Of a stretch of DNA of 64,000 nt, positions 21,251-32,127 are shown one piece after another. Position numbers and translations under genes: made by a program. Position 1 is the stretch's first letter. Each line of letters opens with the position of its first letter. The notes under the pieces were generated by a model. That model saw only the letters and a program-made list of their open reading frames with translations. It did not search any database and was not told where the DNA came from. The stretch is taken from the NCBI RefSeq assembly GCF_025244665.1, contig NZ_CP104205.1, positions 1,671,001 to 1,735,000 on the forward strand, read 5' to 3'. The stretch is from Maribacter litopenaei. GTDB lineage: Bacteria; Bacteroidota; Bacteroidia; Flavobacteriales; Flavobacteriaceae.

Positions 21251-22186
21251 TTGAAATTTCCTACTACATTTTCCTTAAAACAAATTTCCGAGATCATAAA
21301 AACTGAGTATGTGGGTGATTCGGATTTCCCTGTATTGGGCATGAATGAAATTCATGTTGTGGAAAATGGGGATATAGTATTTGTAGACCACCCCAAATAT
21401 TATGATAAAGCCTTAAATTCAAAGGCTACGGTAATTCTTATAAATAAAAAGGTGGATTGTCCGAAGGGAAAGGCCCTATTGATTTCGGACGATCCTTTTA
21501 GGGACTTTAATATACTAACGCAGTATTTCAGTCCTTTTGTGACTTCGGTTAGGTCAATTTCCAATACCGCTAAAATCGGTAAAAATACCATCATACAGCC
21601 CAATGTTTTCATTGGTAATAATGTGACGATTGGGGATAATTGTGTAATTCATTCCAATGTGAGTATATATGACAACTGTGTCATAGGAAATGGTGTAACC
21701 ATACATGCAGGCTCAGTGCTAGGAGCCGATGCATTTTACTATAAAAACAGGCCGGAGGGCTTTGATAAACTATTATCCGGAGGAAGGGTAGTATTGGAGG
21801 ATAATGTGGACTTGGGGGCATTGTGTACTATTGATCGTGGCGTTACTGGAGATACAACAATAGGAGAGGGATCTAAACTAGATAATCAGATCCATGTAGG
21901 TCACGATACCCTAATTGGCAAAAAGTGTTTGATTGCCTCCCAAACCGGTATTGCCGGTTGTGTGGTCATTGAAGACGAAGTTACGCTTTGGGGACAGGTA
22001 GGGACCAATAGTGGCATTACCATAGGTAAGAAAGCCGTAATCATGGGCCGGACCGGAGTTACCAAATCGGTGCCAGGTGGAAAAAGCTATTTTGGAACCC
22101 CCATAGAAGAATCCAGGGAAAAACTGAAGCAATTGGCCTACACCAAAAAAATTCCGGATATCATAAAAAAAATGGAGAACAAATAA
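21251..22186 (+). CDS. Second LpxD-type acyltransferase (paralog)
   Basis: This 311-residue protein resembles LpxD. The N-terminal domain has GDIVFVDHPKYYDKALNSKATVILIN. Hexapeptide repeats follow, and a candidate catalytic His in NQIHVGHDTLIGKK. It is shorter than LpxD and has a different C-terminus (GKSYFGTPIEESREKLKQLAYTKKIPDIIKKMENK). The start appears to be TTG at 21251, 10 bases after efp. It may acylate a different UDP-sugar or be a lipid A branch enzyme; that is inference. Confidence 0.82.
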   Translation: MKFPTTFSLKQISEIIKTEYVGDSDFPVLGMNEIHVVENGDIVFVDHPKYYDKALNSKATVILINKKVDCPKGKALLISDDPFRDFNILTQYFSPFVTSVRSISNTAKIGKNTIIQPNVFIGNNVTIGDNCVIHSNVSIYDNCVIGNGVTIHAGSVLGADAFYYKNRPEGFDKLLSGGRVVLEDNVDLGALCTIDRGVTGDTTIGEGSKLDNQIHVGHDTLIGKKCLIASQTGIAGCVVIEDEVTLWGQVGTNSGITIGKKAVIMGRTGVTKSVPGGKSYFGTPIEESREKLKQLAYTKKIPDIIKKMENK

Positions 22187-22221
22187 GAAGCAGAATACTT
22201 TAGTATTCTTGGACAAACATA

Positions 22222-22229
22222 TATTTTTG
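22222..22229 (+). promoter_or_regulatory. -7 box TATTTTTG for sucD
   Basis: TATTTTTG matches TAnnTTTG, 24 bases upstream of the sucD ATG at 22254. Confidence 0.5.
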
Positions 22230-22253
22230 CAGAAATAAAAACCAAAGAGCAGT

Positions 22254-23126
22254 ATGAGCGTTTTAGTAAATAAGGATTCCAAAATAATTGTACAAGGATT
22301 TACGGGTAGTGAAGGAACTTTTCATGCCGAACAAATGATTGAGTATGGCACCAATATCGTTGGAGGTGTTACTCCCGGTAAAGGTGGTCAGGAGCATTTA
22401 GGGAAACCTGTTTTCAATACGGTTAGTGAGGCTGTTGAAAAAGTTGGTGCAGATACTACCATTATTTTTGTTCCACCAGCTTTTGCTGCTGACGCCATTA
22501 TGGAAGCTGCGGATGCGGGAATCAAGGTTATTATTACCATTACCGAAGGAATTCCTGTAGCTGACATGGTCATTGCGTCCAACTACATTAAGGATAGAAA
22601 CTGCAGGCTGATTGATCCTAACTGTCCGGGTGTTATTACTCCTGGAGAGGCAAAAGTAGGAATCATGCCCGGTTTTGTTTTTAAGAAAGGTAATATCGGA
22701 ATCGTTTCAAAATCAGGAACTTTAACCTATGAAGCAGCCGATCAAGTAGTAAGGCAAGGATTAGGAATTACAACTGCTATTGGTATCGGTGGAGATCCAA
22801 TTATTGGGACTACTACGAAAGAAGCCGTGGAACTGCTGATTAACGATCCAGAAACGGAATGTGTAGTGATGATCGGCGAGATTGGTGGTCAATTGGAAGC
22901 TGATGCTGCTAAATGGTACAAGGAGAGTGGAAGTAAAAAACCCGTCGTTGGGTTCATTGCCGGTGAGACAGCACCTGCGGGTAGGACAATGGGGCATGCT
23001 GGAGCAATTGTTGGTGGTAGTGATGACACTGCCCAGGCAAAAAAGAAAATTATGAGAGAGCATGGCATACATGTAGTTGATTCCCCTGCGGAAATTGGTG
23101 CCAAAGTAAAAGAAGTAATGTCATAG
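22254..23126 (+). CDS. sucD: Succinyl-CoA synthetase alpha subunit
   Basis: This TCA-cycle subunit carries the CoA-binding domain and the phosphohistidine. It has [66 protein letters not shown] and the active-site His in [13 protein letters not shown]. Length 290 is normal. sucC is not adjacent. It is followed by its own terminator. Confidence 0.96.
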   Translation: MSVLVNKDSKIIVQGFTGSEGTFHAEQMIEYGTNIVGGVTPGKGGQEHLGKPVFNTVSEAVEKVGADTTIIFVPPAFAADAIMEAADAGIKVIITITEGIPVADMVIASNYIKDRNCRLIDPNCPGVITPGEAKVGIMPGFVFKKGNIGIVSKSGTLTYEAADQVVRQGLGITTAIGIGGDPIIGTTTKEAVELLINDPETECVVMIGEIGGQLEADAAKWYKESGSKKPVVGFIAGETAPAGRTMGHAGAIVGGSDDTAQAKKKIMREHGIHVVDSPAEIGAKVKEVMS

Positions 23127-23146
23127 GACAACTTTAAAATCTATAT

Positions 23147-23174
23147 AAAATCCCGTATTAACGGGATTTTTTTT
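23147..23174 (+). terminator. Rho-independent terminator after sucD
   Basis: AAAATCCCGT and ACGGGATTTT form a 10-bp stem around an ATTA loop, followed by further Ts, 20 bases after the sucD stop. Confidence 0.9.
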
Positions 23175-23186
23175 CGCCTATATACT

Positions 23187-23194
23187 TATATTTG
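23187..23194 (+). promoter_or_regulatory. -7 box TATATTTG for fabG
   Basis: TATATTTG lies between the sucD terminator and the fabG ATG at 23221, a good fit to TAnnTTTG. Confidence 0.55.
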
Positions 23195-23220
23195 ATAAAG
23201 GACCTTACAAATAAATACAG

Positions 23221-23970
23221 ATGAAACTTTTAGAAGGAAAAAATATCATAATAACGGGAGCAAGTCGTGGAATAGGAAAAGGGATAGCCAAAGTATTTGC
23301 TGAAAACGGAGCTAATATAGCTTTTACCTATAGTTCAAGCGAAGCTCCTGCCTTGGAATTGGAAAAGGAGCTAAAAGGCCTTGGAGTGAAGGCTAAAGCC
23401 TATAAAAGCAATGCAGCAAGTTATGAGGAAGCGGAAAATTTGGTGGCAGAAGTACTGAAAGACTTTGACGGTGTTATTGATGTGTTGATCAATAATGCAG
23501 GCATCACGAAAGACAATTTATTAATGCGTATGTCTGAAGAGGATTTTGATACAGTAATAGACATTAATCTAAAGTCGGTTTTTAATATGACTAAGGCCAC
23601 ACAACGTACTTTTTTAAAACAACGTAAAGGGTCGATTATCAATATGAGCAGTGTTGTTGGTGTAAAGGGTAATACCGGTCAGACGAATTATGCTGCTTCC
23701 AAGGCTGGTATGATTGGTTTTACCAAATCCGTTGCTTTGGAATTGGGTTCCGGAAACATTAGGTGTAATGCCATAGCCCCAGGATTCATCGAGACGGAAA
23801 TGACTGAAAAATTGGACGAAAAAACGGTGCAAGGTTGGAGAGAAGGAATCCCCTTAAAGCGGGGTGGAACTACTGAAGATGTCGCAAACGCTTGCCTTTT
23901 CTTTGCTTCCGATTTATCAGCTTACATAACGGGTCAAGTGCTAAACGTAGATGGAGGTATGCTTACCTAA
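23221..23970 (+). CDS. fabG: 3-oxoacyl-ACP reductase
   Basis: This NADPH-dependent short-chain dehydrogenase belongs to fatty acid elongation. It has TGASRGIGKGIA (cofactor), NNAGIT, NMSSVVG and the catalytic YAASKAG, ending VLNVDGGMLT. The 249-residue length is standard. It carries its own promoter and is the likely first gene of a transcript into the VWA gene. Confidence 0.94.
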   Translation: MKLLEGKNIIITGASRGIGKGIAKVFAENGANIAFTYSSSEAPALELEKELKGLGVKAKAYKSNAASYEEAENLVAEVLKDFDGVIDVLINNAGITKDNLLMRMSEEDFDTVIDINLKSVFNMTKATQRTFLKQRKGSIINMSSVVGVKGNTGQTNYAASKAGMIGFTKSVALELGSGNIRCNAIAPGFIETEMTEKLDEKTVQGWREGIPLKRGGTTEDVANACLFFASDLSAYITGQVLNVDGGMLT

Positions 23971-24018
23971 ATCAAAAGCTATTTGAGGCTTCCCTCTGCA
24001 TAATCACAAATTTTATTG

Positions 24019-26043
24019 ATGCAAACTGAAACAGTTCTACTTATTATTTTGGCCGCTATTGTGGCCCTTTCAGTAGCATTGTTTCAGTATTTTTTTAGAA
24101 ATAGTCGGCGGGGAAAACTTCAATTTTTGCTGGCATTTTTACGATTTTTTGGGGTTTTTGGAATCCTGTTGCTTTTGGTAAATCCTAAATTAGAGAAAAC
24201 GACCTATACCATAGAGAAATCTTTCTTGACCATTTTGGTGGATAATTCCTCTTCCGTAAAGGACAGTGAAAATGTTATTAAATCGGTTTTATCAGCATTG
24301 GATGAGGCAGAGGAACTCAAAGATAGATTTACGATTAGTAAATATGCCTTCGGAGAGGTCATGGAACCTATGGATAGTTTGTCTTTTCAAGACAGGTTGA
24401 CCAATATTAACAAGCCTCTTTACGATATCAATGAGGCGCACCGTAGAAAGCAGGGTGCGGTAGTACTCATTTCTGATGGTAACCGAGAACGTAGGTAGGG
24501 ACTATACCTATAATTCAGGAACGAATTTGTCCGTTTATACGGTAACGGTTGGGGATACCACAGCTTATGAAGATTTGAGTATATATCCGATAAATACAAA
24601 TACCTATGCCTTTCTTAATAATAAGTTTCCATTGGAAACCTACCTACGGTATCAGGGAACCGGTGAAATATCCACTCGTGTTACTATTCAGGTAGGGGAG
24701 CGGACCATTTTTTCTGAATCCATCCGTTTAACTGGAACCAATAATTTAAAAAATATCAATACGCTTATAGACGCCAATACAGTAGGATTAAAAAAAATCA
24801 TAGTAAAGGCTTCGGAATTACCATCCGAAAGAAATGTCATAAACAATTCGCGTGAAACTATTGTGGAAGTTATAGATGAAAAGACGAACGTTGGGATAGT
24901 TTCTGAAGTTTTGCATCCTGATCTAGGGGCCCTCAAGAAGTCTATCGAAAGTAATGAACAGCGAAAAGTCGTTATTCTAAAACCAAATACCCCGGTGGAA
25001 GAACTGGATGAAATGGATATATTTTTCCTTTACGAACCTACAAGAAATTTTAGTTCCATATTTGAGTTCATTAAAAATAAAAAATCAAATTACTTAATCT
25101 TCACTGGTGTCAATTCCGATTTTAATTTCTTGAATCAAGTTCAGGAGGATTTTGAAATTGAATTGGGTTATCCATCACAAGAAGTATTCGGTAGATTGAA
25201 TTCGGATTTTCCAAGTTTGATATTTCCGATTTTGATACAACGGATTTTCCTCCCTTAACCAGTGACGCAGATCCGATAGTAGTAAATTCTTTGCACGATA
25301 TTTTATTGGATTCTGAAATAAGGGGAGTAAATATAAATTCTCCCTTGCTCAGTGTTTTTGGAGATGAATCGTGGAAAAAGGGCATTTGGATGGGTACTGA
25401 TATATGGAGATGGAGAGCGCAATCGTATCGTAATAGCGGTGATTTTTCCAATTTCGATGAATTTATGGGTAAGTTGGTTCGCTATTTTACAGCAAACGGT
25501 CAAAGAGATAGGCTTAACCTAGAATACAATACTATTTTTGAAGGTAGCAATGCCGCGATAGTTACGGCCACCTATTTTGATGAAGCCTATTTGTTCGATC
25601 CCAATGCGACCTTGAACATTACCGTAGTTAATTCCGAAAATCAAAATTCATCAACAAGATTCATGGCGATTAGGAGTGGGTATTATGAAGCTGATTTGAG
25701 TAACCTTACGCCTGGTGCTTACGACTTTTCGGTAAAGGTAGAAGGCGAGAACATCTCTAAAAACGGTAGCTTTGTTATTTCTGATTTTGATTTAGAGAAA
25801 CAGTTTGTGTCTAGTGATTACAATAAAATGGCCATGTTGGCAAACAACACCGGGGGTTCATCCATTTATCCAAACCAAATAGATGCTCTGATTGAGGACC
25901 TTAACTCCAACAACAACTACTTGCCTACCCGGAAAAGCATTGAAAATATCGTATCTTTGATAGACTACAGGATACTCTTGGCCATTATAGTTTTGGCCTT
26001 TACATTAGAGTGGTTCCTACGAAAATATAACGGACTAATTTAA
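24019..26043 (+). CDS. VWA-domain membrane protein, two frame breaks
   Basis: This is a large membrane-anchored protein with two N-terminal helices (LLIILAAIVALSVALFQYFF, FFGVFGILLLLV), a von Willebrand A-like domain with a MIDAS-type LVDNSSS and ISDGN, a long periplasmic beta-rich region, and a C-terminal helix (ILLAIIVLAFTLEWFLRKYNG). The pattern matches flavobacterial VWA/BatA-like proteins. Frame breaks lie at 24483-24488 (CCGAGA for CCAGA; repair gives ISDGNQNVGRDYTYN) and 25202-25205 (TCGG for TCTGG; repair gives NSGFSKFDISDFD). The role is unknown. Confidence 0.82.
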
Positions 26044-26053
26044 ACGAATACTG

Positions 26054-26868
26054 ATGGACAAATTGCCCAAAATAGCTTTACCGGTAATATTTATTTTTAT
26101 AGTGCTGGTCATATTAATTTCAAAATCCGCTGTTACCATAGGTTCCGGTGAGGCAGGAGTACTTTACAAGACTTTTGGAAATGGTGTAGTAACGGACGAA
26201 CCTCCCATGGGTGAGGGTTTTCATATTGTAGCCCCATGGAACAAGGTTTTTGTATACGAGGTGCGTCAACAAGAGGTTTTTGAAAAAATGAACGTTCTTT
26301 CAAGTAATGGTCTAGATATTAAGTTAGATGCTTCAGCCTGGTTTCAACCTAAGTATAATGAATTGGGAAAATTGCACCAGGAAAAGGGGGAGGATTATAT
26401 ACAGCGTGTTTTATTGCCAACGATACGCTCAGCGGCACGATCTGTGGTGGGAAGATATACCCCGAACAATTGTACTCCAGCAAGAGAGACGCTATACAAT
26501 CTGAAATCTTTGAGGAGACCAAAAAAATTGTGGATGACGAATATATTCAGCTCAATGAAATTTTGGTACGTGATGTTACTTTACCACCAACAATTAAAGA
26601 TGCCATTGAACGCAAGTTGAGGCAGGAACAAGAGTCCTTGGAATATGAATTTCGTTTGATAACCGCAGAAAAGGAGGCAGAGCGTCAAAGAATAGAAGCT
26701 CAGGGTAAAGCGGATGCGAATAAAATTTTAAGTGCCTCCCTTACCGATAAGATCTTGCAGGATAAAGGTATCGATGCAACCTTAAAAATGTCCGAGTCAC
26801 CAAATTCAAAGGTTGTGGTTATTGGAAGTGGAGGAGACGGGCTGCCTTTGATTTTGGGTAATAATTAA
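26054..26868 (+). CDS. Prohibitin/SPFH-domain membrane protein, one frame break
   Basis: An N-terminal membrane helix (ALPVIFIFIVLVILISKS) is followed by an SPFH (Band 7) domain: GEAGVLYKTFGNGV ... GFHIVAPWNKVFVYEVRQQE ... LDASAWFQP. A helical segment (EKEAERQRIEAQGKADANKIL) follows. It probably scaffolds membrane microdomains or proteases. The frame breaks at 26462-26465, where CCCCGAACAA replaces CCCCAGAACAA or CCCCGGAACAA; repair gives YTPEQLYSSKRDAI. Confidence 0.88.
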
Positions 26869-26966
26869 TCATATAATAAGTGTACTTTGAATATTGAAAT
26901 AAAAATAATCGACTTAAAAATTGTTATTTTTAAAACATATTCTTTTACACAAAAAAATTAAATTTT

Positions 26967-27044
26967 ACTTTTACCACAGAATGAAGAAAAACAATACACA
27001 TCATCATTTTTATACTTGCTCTCAAGCGAGGTAAAAGTGTATTG
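26967..27044 (+). promoter_or_regulatory. his leader RNA: alternative upstream pairings
   Basis: Around the leader peptide, ACTTTTACC (26967-26975) is complementary to GGTAAAAGT (27030-27038). CAATACAC (26992-26999) is complementary to GTGTATTG (27037-27044). The two stems share bases 27037-27038, so they compete. Both involve sequence that a translating ribosome would cover. Together with the terminator at 27067 they make a classical translation-coupled attenuator. Confidence 0.75.
26981..27034 (+). CDS. hisL: his operon leader peptide (17 aa, three consecutive His codons)
   Basis: ATG at 26981 opens a 17-codon frame, MKKNNTHHHFYTCSQAR, ending TAA at 27032-27034. Three CAT codons in a row (26999-27007) sit upstream of hisG and the attenuator terminator. 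Low His-tRNA would stall the ribosome there, leaving 27021-27028 free to pair with 27071-27078 and prevent the terminator. The last four codons and the stop overlap that antiterminator arm, so a ribosome finishing the peptide would mask it. The role is inferred from structure. Confidence 0.85.
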   Translation: MKKNNTHHHFYTCSQAR

Positions 27045-27066
27045 TAGTATTACAAACATATTTTAA

Positions 27067-27100
27067 AACCCGTTTGAGAAATCAAGCGGGTTTTGTTTTT
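27067..27100 (+). terminator. his attenuator terminator
   Basis: AACCCGTTTGA (27067-27077) pairs with TCAAGCGGGTT (27082-27092) with one G-T pair and a GAAA loop, followed by TTGTTTTT. Its 5' arm (CGTTTGAG, 27071-27078) can instead pair with CTCAAGCG (27021-27028) at the end of the leader peptide. hisG begins at 27131, after the terminator. Confidence 0.88.
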
Positions 27101-27130
27101 GGCTTTAAGCCATTAAAAATAGTGCATGAA

Positions 27131-27989
27131 ATGACAAAAATTAGAATAGCTATTCAAAAATCGGGAAGATTAAATGAGGATTCCCTTCAAATTTTAAAGG
27201 ACTGTGGTATTTCCATTGATAATGGTAAAGACCAGTTAAAGGCATCCAGTAGAAACTTTCCTATGGAGGTTTTTTATTTGCGGAACGGTGATATCCCCCA
27301 ATATCTGAGGGATGGTGTAGTGGATATTGCCATTATTGGTGAGAACGTTCTAATTGAAAAGGGAGAGGATATTTCTATTGCGGAAAAATTGGGCTTTTCT
27401 AAATGTAAAGTTTCTTTAGCGGTTCCAAAATCAGTTAAATACAAATCGATTCAAGATTTTGAAGGTAAGCGCATTGCGACATCCTATCCTAACACAGTGA
27501 TCAATTATTTAAAGAAAAAAGGGGTAAAGGCCGAATTACACATCATTAATGGTTCTGTAGAAATTGCCCCTAATATTGGATTGGCAGACGCTATTTGTGA
27601 TATTGTATCCAGTGGCAGTACCTTGTTTAAAAACAATTTGAAAGAGGTTGAAGTGATGCTGACCAGTGAAGCTGTTTTAGCTGTATCCCCTAAAATTTCC
27701 GAAGAGCGTACGGCATTGTTGAAAAGATTGCAATTCAGAATTCAATCCGTTCTTAGGGCCGTGAAAATCAAAATATGTGCTTTTGAACGCCCCAAATCAG
27801 AAATTATCGGAAATTTTGAGCCTCCTCCCTGGAATGCGTAGTCCAACGGTGCTGCCCTTGGCGGAAGAAGGTTGGAGTTCCGTGCATACGGTAATTGACA
27901 AGGATACTTTTTGGGAAGTAATCGATGAATTGAAAAAAGCGGGCGCCGAAGGAATTTTGGTATGTCCTATTGAAAAAATGGTACTCTGA
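27131..27989 (+). CDS. hisG: ATP phosphoribosyltransferase, long form, one frame break
   Basis: This is the first committed step of histidine synthesis. MTKIRIAIQKSGRLNEDSLQILKDCGI opens the protein, with DVAIIGE-like VDIAIIGENVLIE and the PRPP-binding ADAICDIVSSGSTLFKNNL. The C-terminal ACT-like domain (VLPLAEEGWSSVHTVIDKDTFWEVIDELKKAGAEGILVCPIEKM) marks the long, His-feedback-regulated form. The frame breaks at about 27759-27764 (minus TCACGG). Joined length is about 285. Its TGA overlaps the hisD ATG (ATGA-type junction). Confidence 0.95.
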
Positions 27990-29272
27990 TGAACAAAATA
28001 GTGAATCCCGATAGGGTCGAATGGAAAGATATCCTAAAACGACCCACTCAAACCGTTGCGGATATCGAGGAAACCGTAAATACCGTTTTTTTACAAGTGA
28101 AAAAGGACGGTGATGCCTCCCTAAAAAGGTATACGGAGAAATTTGACGGGGTTTCCTTGGATTCCTTATTGGTATCAACAAGGGAAGTGGATGAAGCCAA
28201 TGAAAGTGTTTCCAACGACTTAAAAAATGCCATACAATTGGCAAAAAAGAATATTGAGCAATTTCATAAGTCCCAAAGGACAGAAAGAGTCGTTGTTACT
28301 ACAGCCCCAGGAGTAGAATGTTGGCAAGAAAAAAGGCCCATTCAAAAAGTTGCGTTATACATCCCTGGGGGCACCGCGCCCTTATTTTCTACCATATTAA
28401 TGTTGGGCATACCGGCAAAACTGGCGGGTTGTACTGAAATTGTTCTATGTACACCCCCTAATAAAGAAGGAAAAGTAAATCCAGCAATTTTATATACGGC
28501 TACACTATGTGGAATTACCAAAATAGTTAAAGTAGGTGGTATTCAAGCCATTGCGGGTATGACTTTTGGAACGGAATCCATTCCACAGGTATATAAAATA
28601 TTTGGACCGGGAAACCAATATGTGACGGTTGCCAAGCAGATTGCCACAAAACACGGTGTGGCAATTGATATGCCAGCTGGACCCAGTGAGTTATTGGTTT
28701 TTGCCGATGATTCTGCGAATCCATCTTTTGTGGCTTCCGACTTGCTGAGTCAGGCAGAGCATGGTGTGGACAGCCAGGTGATTTTGGTTTCGACTTCTGA
28801 AACAATGATAGGGAAAGTAGAGTTAGAAGTGGAAAAACAACTTGCCGACTTACCAAGAAAGGATATTGCCAAAAAAGCCATTGAAAATAGCAAACTGATA
28901 TATATGCCCGATAAGGATTCGGCAGCGGATCTGATAAATGAATATGAATGAGAACATTATATTATTTGTGCAAAGGATGAAGATTTCTTTATTAATGCTA
29001 TTGCCAATGCGGGTTCCGTATTCGTGGGCAATTATACTCCGGAAAGTGCGGGGGACTATGCTTCAGGTACTAACCATACGCTTCCTACCAACGGATATGC
29101 AAAACAATATAGTGGGGTGAATCTGGACAGTTTTATGAAAAGCATGACATTCCAAAAAATAAGTCAGAAGGGTATCAAAACAATTGATCCTGCCATTGAA
29201 TTGATGGCAGAGGCAGAAGGTCTAGAGGCACATAAAAATGCGGTTACTCTTAGATTAAAAAGCTTAGAATAA
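27989..29272 (+). CDS. hisD: Histidinol dehydrogenase, internal TGA
   Basis: This zinc enzyme performs the last two oxidations to histidine. It shows [85 protein letters not shown] and, late, [21 protein letters not shown]. The frame is continuous, but a TGA at 28949-28951 interrupts it. NEYE-stop-EHYIIC is seen where NEYAPEHYIIC would be expected, so two codons differ rather than one indel. It is either a local consensus error or a real nonsense change. Confidence 0.93.
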
Positions 29273-29311
29273 GATTTTTGAGCATAGTTGAAATGACGAA
29301 TGATAAAATAA

Positions 29312-29335
29312 TAGGTGGCTGAGTGGAGTCGAAGC
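29312..29335 (+). repeat. Short dispersed palindrome (GTGGCTGAG...GAAGCCAC)
   Basis: GTGGCT and AGCCAC flank GAGTGGAGTCGA. The core resembles the GAGCGTAGYCGAAG palindrome seen again at about 46426-46446 and 52475-52496. It lies in the hisD-hisC gap. Such repeats are dispersed in flavobacterial genomes. Confidence 0.55.
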
Positions 29336-29347
29336 CACAATAGAGAA

Positions 29348-30401
29348 ATGAAAAACAATTTTAAATTAGATAATATCACTCGTGAAAACGTAAAAAGGTT
29401 GAAACCTTATTCCTCTGCGCGGGATGAATATGTATCGGATGGTTCTAATATGATTTTTTTGGATGCCAATGAGAATCCCTTTGAAAATGGGGTAAATCGG
29501 TATCCCGACCCACAGCAGCGGAGTTTAAAAGCGGTATTGTCGACACAGAAAGGTATCTTGGAAGAGAATATACTTTTGGGGAATGGCAGTGATGAAGTGC
29601 TGGATCTGCTTTTTCGTGCTTTCTGTGAGCCAAAATCGGACAATATTATTACATTGCCGCCCACATATGGTATGTATAGCGTATTGGCCAATATCAATGT
29701 GGTAGAGAATCGAGAAGTGTTGTTATTAAAGCATTTTCAACCAGATGTTGACACGATTCTAAGGACTATTGATAATCAAAGCAAAATGGTTTTTATCTGT
29801 TCGCCCAACAATCCAACGGGCAACAGTTTTGATTCCGAACGTATCGAAAAACTTTTAAAATCATTCCATGGTCTCGGTAGTTATTGATGAAGCATATATT
29901 GATTTTTCCAACGAGGAAAGTTGGGTTTCAAAACTATCGGATTATCCAAATTTGATTGTAACACAGACTTTGTCCAAAGCGTATGGAATGGCTGGTATCC
30001 GTTTGGGTATCTGTGTTGCATCCAAAGAAATAATATCGGTTTTAAATAAAATAAAACCTCCGTATAATGTCAATGAATTGACACAGCAACGGGCTTTGGA
30101 GCGGGTTTTGAATGAGCAAAGAGTCAAGGATGAAGTTAAATCGATTCTAGAGGAGCGAAACAACTTGGTAGAGGAACTGGCAACCTTGCCCTATGTTGAA
30201 AAAGTGTATAAGACGGATGCCAATTTTATATTGACTTTGGTGGATGATGCCACTCAGAGGTATAATGAATTATTAAAAATGGGGATTGTCGTAAGAAATA
30301 GAACCACCCAGCCTTTGTGTGAGAATACCCTCAGATTTACAGTGGGTACCCCAGCGGAAAACAAAAAGTTACTTGACGCTTTAAAAATATTACCAAAATA
30401 A
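29348..30401 (+). CDS. hisC: Histidinol-phosphate aminotransferase, one frame break
   Basis: This PLP enzyme makes histidinol phosphate. It shows FLDANENPFENGVNRYPDPQQ, GNGSDEVLDLLFRAFC, FICSPNNPTGN, VVIDEAYIDFS and the PLP-Lys in TQTLSKAYGMAGIRLG. The frame breaks at 29872-29877, where GGTCTCGGTAG replaces GGTCTGGTAG; repair gives FHGLVVIDEAYIDFS. I chose ATG 29348 after a short palindromic repeat. Joined length of about 351 is normal. Confidence 0.94.
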
Positions 30402-30402
30402 T

Positions 30403-31546
30403 ATGGAAAATAAAAAAAGAGTCCTTTTTATAGATAGGGACGGTACCATTATTAAGGAGACAGCTGACGAGCAAATCGATGCTTTCGAGAAAATGATTTT
30501 CTATCCGAAGGCGTTTACTTTTTTAGGGAAAATTGCCAAGGAACTGGATTATGAATTGGTGATGATTACCAATCAGGATGGCTTGGGAACGGATTCCTTC
30601 CCTGAAGAAACATTTTGGCCCGTTCATAATTTCATTATAAAATCCTTTGAAAATGAGGGGGTGGTATTTGATAAGGTTTTTCTAGATCGCACCTTCCCTC
30701 ATGAAAATGCCAATACCAGTAAAACCAGGTACGGGACTACTTACCGGTTATTTCTCGGATAGCTATGATCTTGAAAACTCTTTTGTGATTGGTGACCGAC
30801 TCACGGATATTGAACTAGCCAAGAATTTAGGCGCTAAAGGTATATACATTAACGACGAAACCAACTTGGGCACAGGTGAAATTACCGTAAAGCGGGAAGA
30901 ATTGGATAACATAATTGCCCTTGAAAGCAATGATTGGGAAAAGATATATGAATTTTTAAAATTAAAGGATAGGACTGCTTCTACCCACCGTAAGACCAAC
31001 GAAACCGATATTGACATCCAGTTGAATTTGGATGGAACCGGAAAAAGCGATATCACAACCGGATTAGCCTTTTTTGATCACATGTTGGACCAATTGGCCC
31101 GCCACGGACAGATGGACTTGAAGATTATGGTAAATGGTGATTTGGAAGTAGATGAACACCATACCATTGAAGATACTGGAATTGCCTTAGGAGAAGTATT
31201 TTACGCCGCATTAGGGAACAAACTGGGTATTGAGCGCTACGGATTCTGTTTACCCATGGATGATTGCCTAGCTCAGGTAGCGATTGATTTTGGTGGCAGA
31301 AATTGGCTGGTGTGGGATGCGGAATTCAAACGTGAAAAAATAGGGGACATGCCTACAGAGATGTTTCATCATTTCTTTAAATCATTTTCTGATGGGGCCA
31401 AAGCCAACCTGAACATTAAAGCGGAAGGCACAAATGAGCACCATAAAATTGAAGCTATTTTTAAAGCCTTTGCAAAGAGCATAAAAATGGCCGTAAAGAG
31501 AGATGTAGAAAAAATGGTATTACCATCTACCAAGGGGGTTTTATGA
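30403..31546 (+). CDS. hisB: Bifunctional histidinol-phosphatase / imidazoleglycerol-phosphate dehydratase, one frame break
   Basis: The N-terminal HAD phosphatase has FIDRDGTII and [10 protein letters not shown]. The C-terminal dehydratase has [31 protein letters not shown] and the late [18 protein letters not shown]. The two activities catalyse steps 6 and 8. The frame breaks near 30719: ACCAGTAAAACC replaces ACCAGAAAACC, restoring the conserved TRKPGTGLL. The end overlaps hisH by four bases. Confidence 0.95.
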
Positions 31547-32124
31547 AAATTGTTATTATTAATTACGGGGCAGGTAATATCCAAAGTATCAAGTTTGCCA
31601 TAAAAAGATTGGGGTACGAAGCTGTCTTAAGCAATAAGGCCGATGAAATTCGGAAGGCTGACAAAGTCATATTTCCTGGGGTAGGGGAAGCAAGTAGTGC
31701 CATTAAAAAACTTAGGGAAAGTGGGCTGGATGACTTAATTCCTAACTTAAAACAACCGGTTTTGGGAATCTGCTTGGGAATGCAGCTCATGTGCAATAGA
31801 TCTGAAGAAGGCAATACAGTGGGATTGGGAATTTTTGATGTTGACGTCCTTCGATTTTCAAAAAGTGTAAAGGTGCCACAAATAGGTTGGAATCAAATTT
31901 CTGACCTAAAATCGGACTTATTTAAGGGTATCCAAGAAGAGAGCCATATCTATTTAGTCCATAGTTTTTATGCTCCCCTATGTAGTCAAACTATTGCTAT
32001 TTCAAATTATGGATTGAAATATAGTGCTGGGCTAAAACATGATAATTTTTATGGAACCCAATTCCATCCTGAAAAAAGCAGTGACATAGGTGAGCGGATT
32101 TTGTCTAACTTCTTAGAATTGTAA
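31543..32124 (+). CDS. hisH: Imidazole glycerol phosphate synthase, glutaminase subunit
   Basis: This class I glutamine amidotransferase feeds ammonia to HisF. The catalytic Cys is in [10 protein letters not shown], and the His/Glu pair in [22 protein letters not shown] opens the protein. Its 193 residues are intact. It overlaps hisB. Confidence 0.96.
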   Translation: MKIVIINYGAGNIQSIKFAIKRLGYEAVLSNKADEIRKADKVIFPGVGEASSAIKKLRESGLDDLIPNLKQPVLGICLGMQLMCNRSEEGNTVGLGIFDVDVLRFSKSVKVPQIGWNQISDLKSDLFKGIQEESHIYLVHSFYAPLCSQTIAISNYGLKYSAGLKHDNFYGTQFHPEKSSDIGERILSNFLEL

Positions 32125-32127
32125 CAT

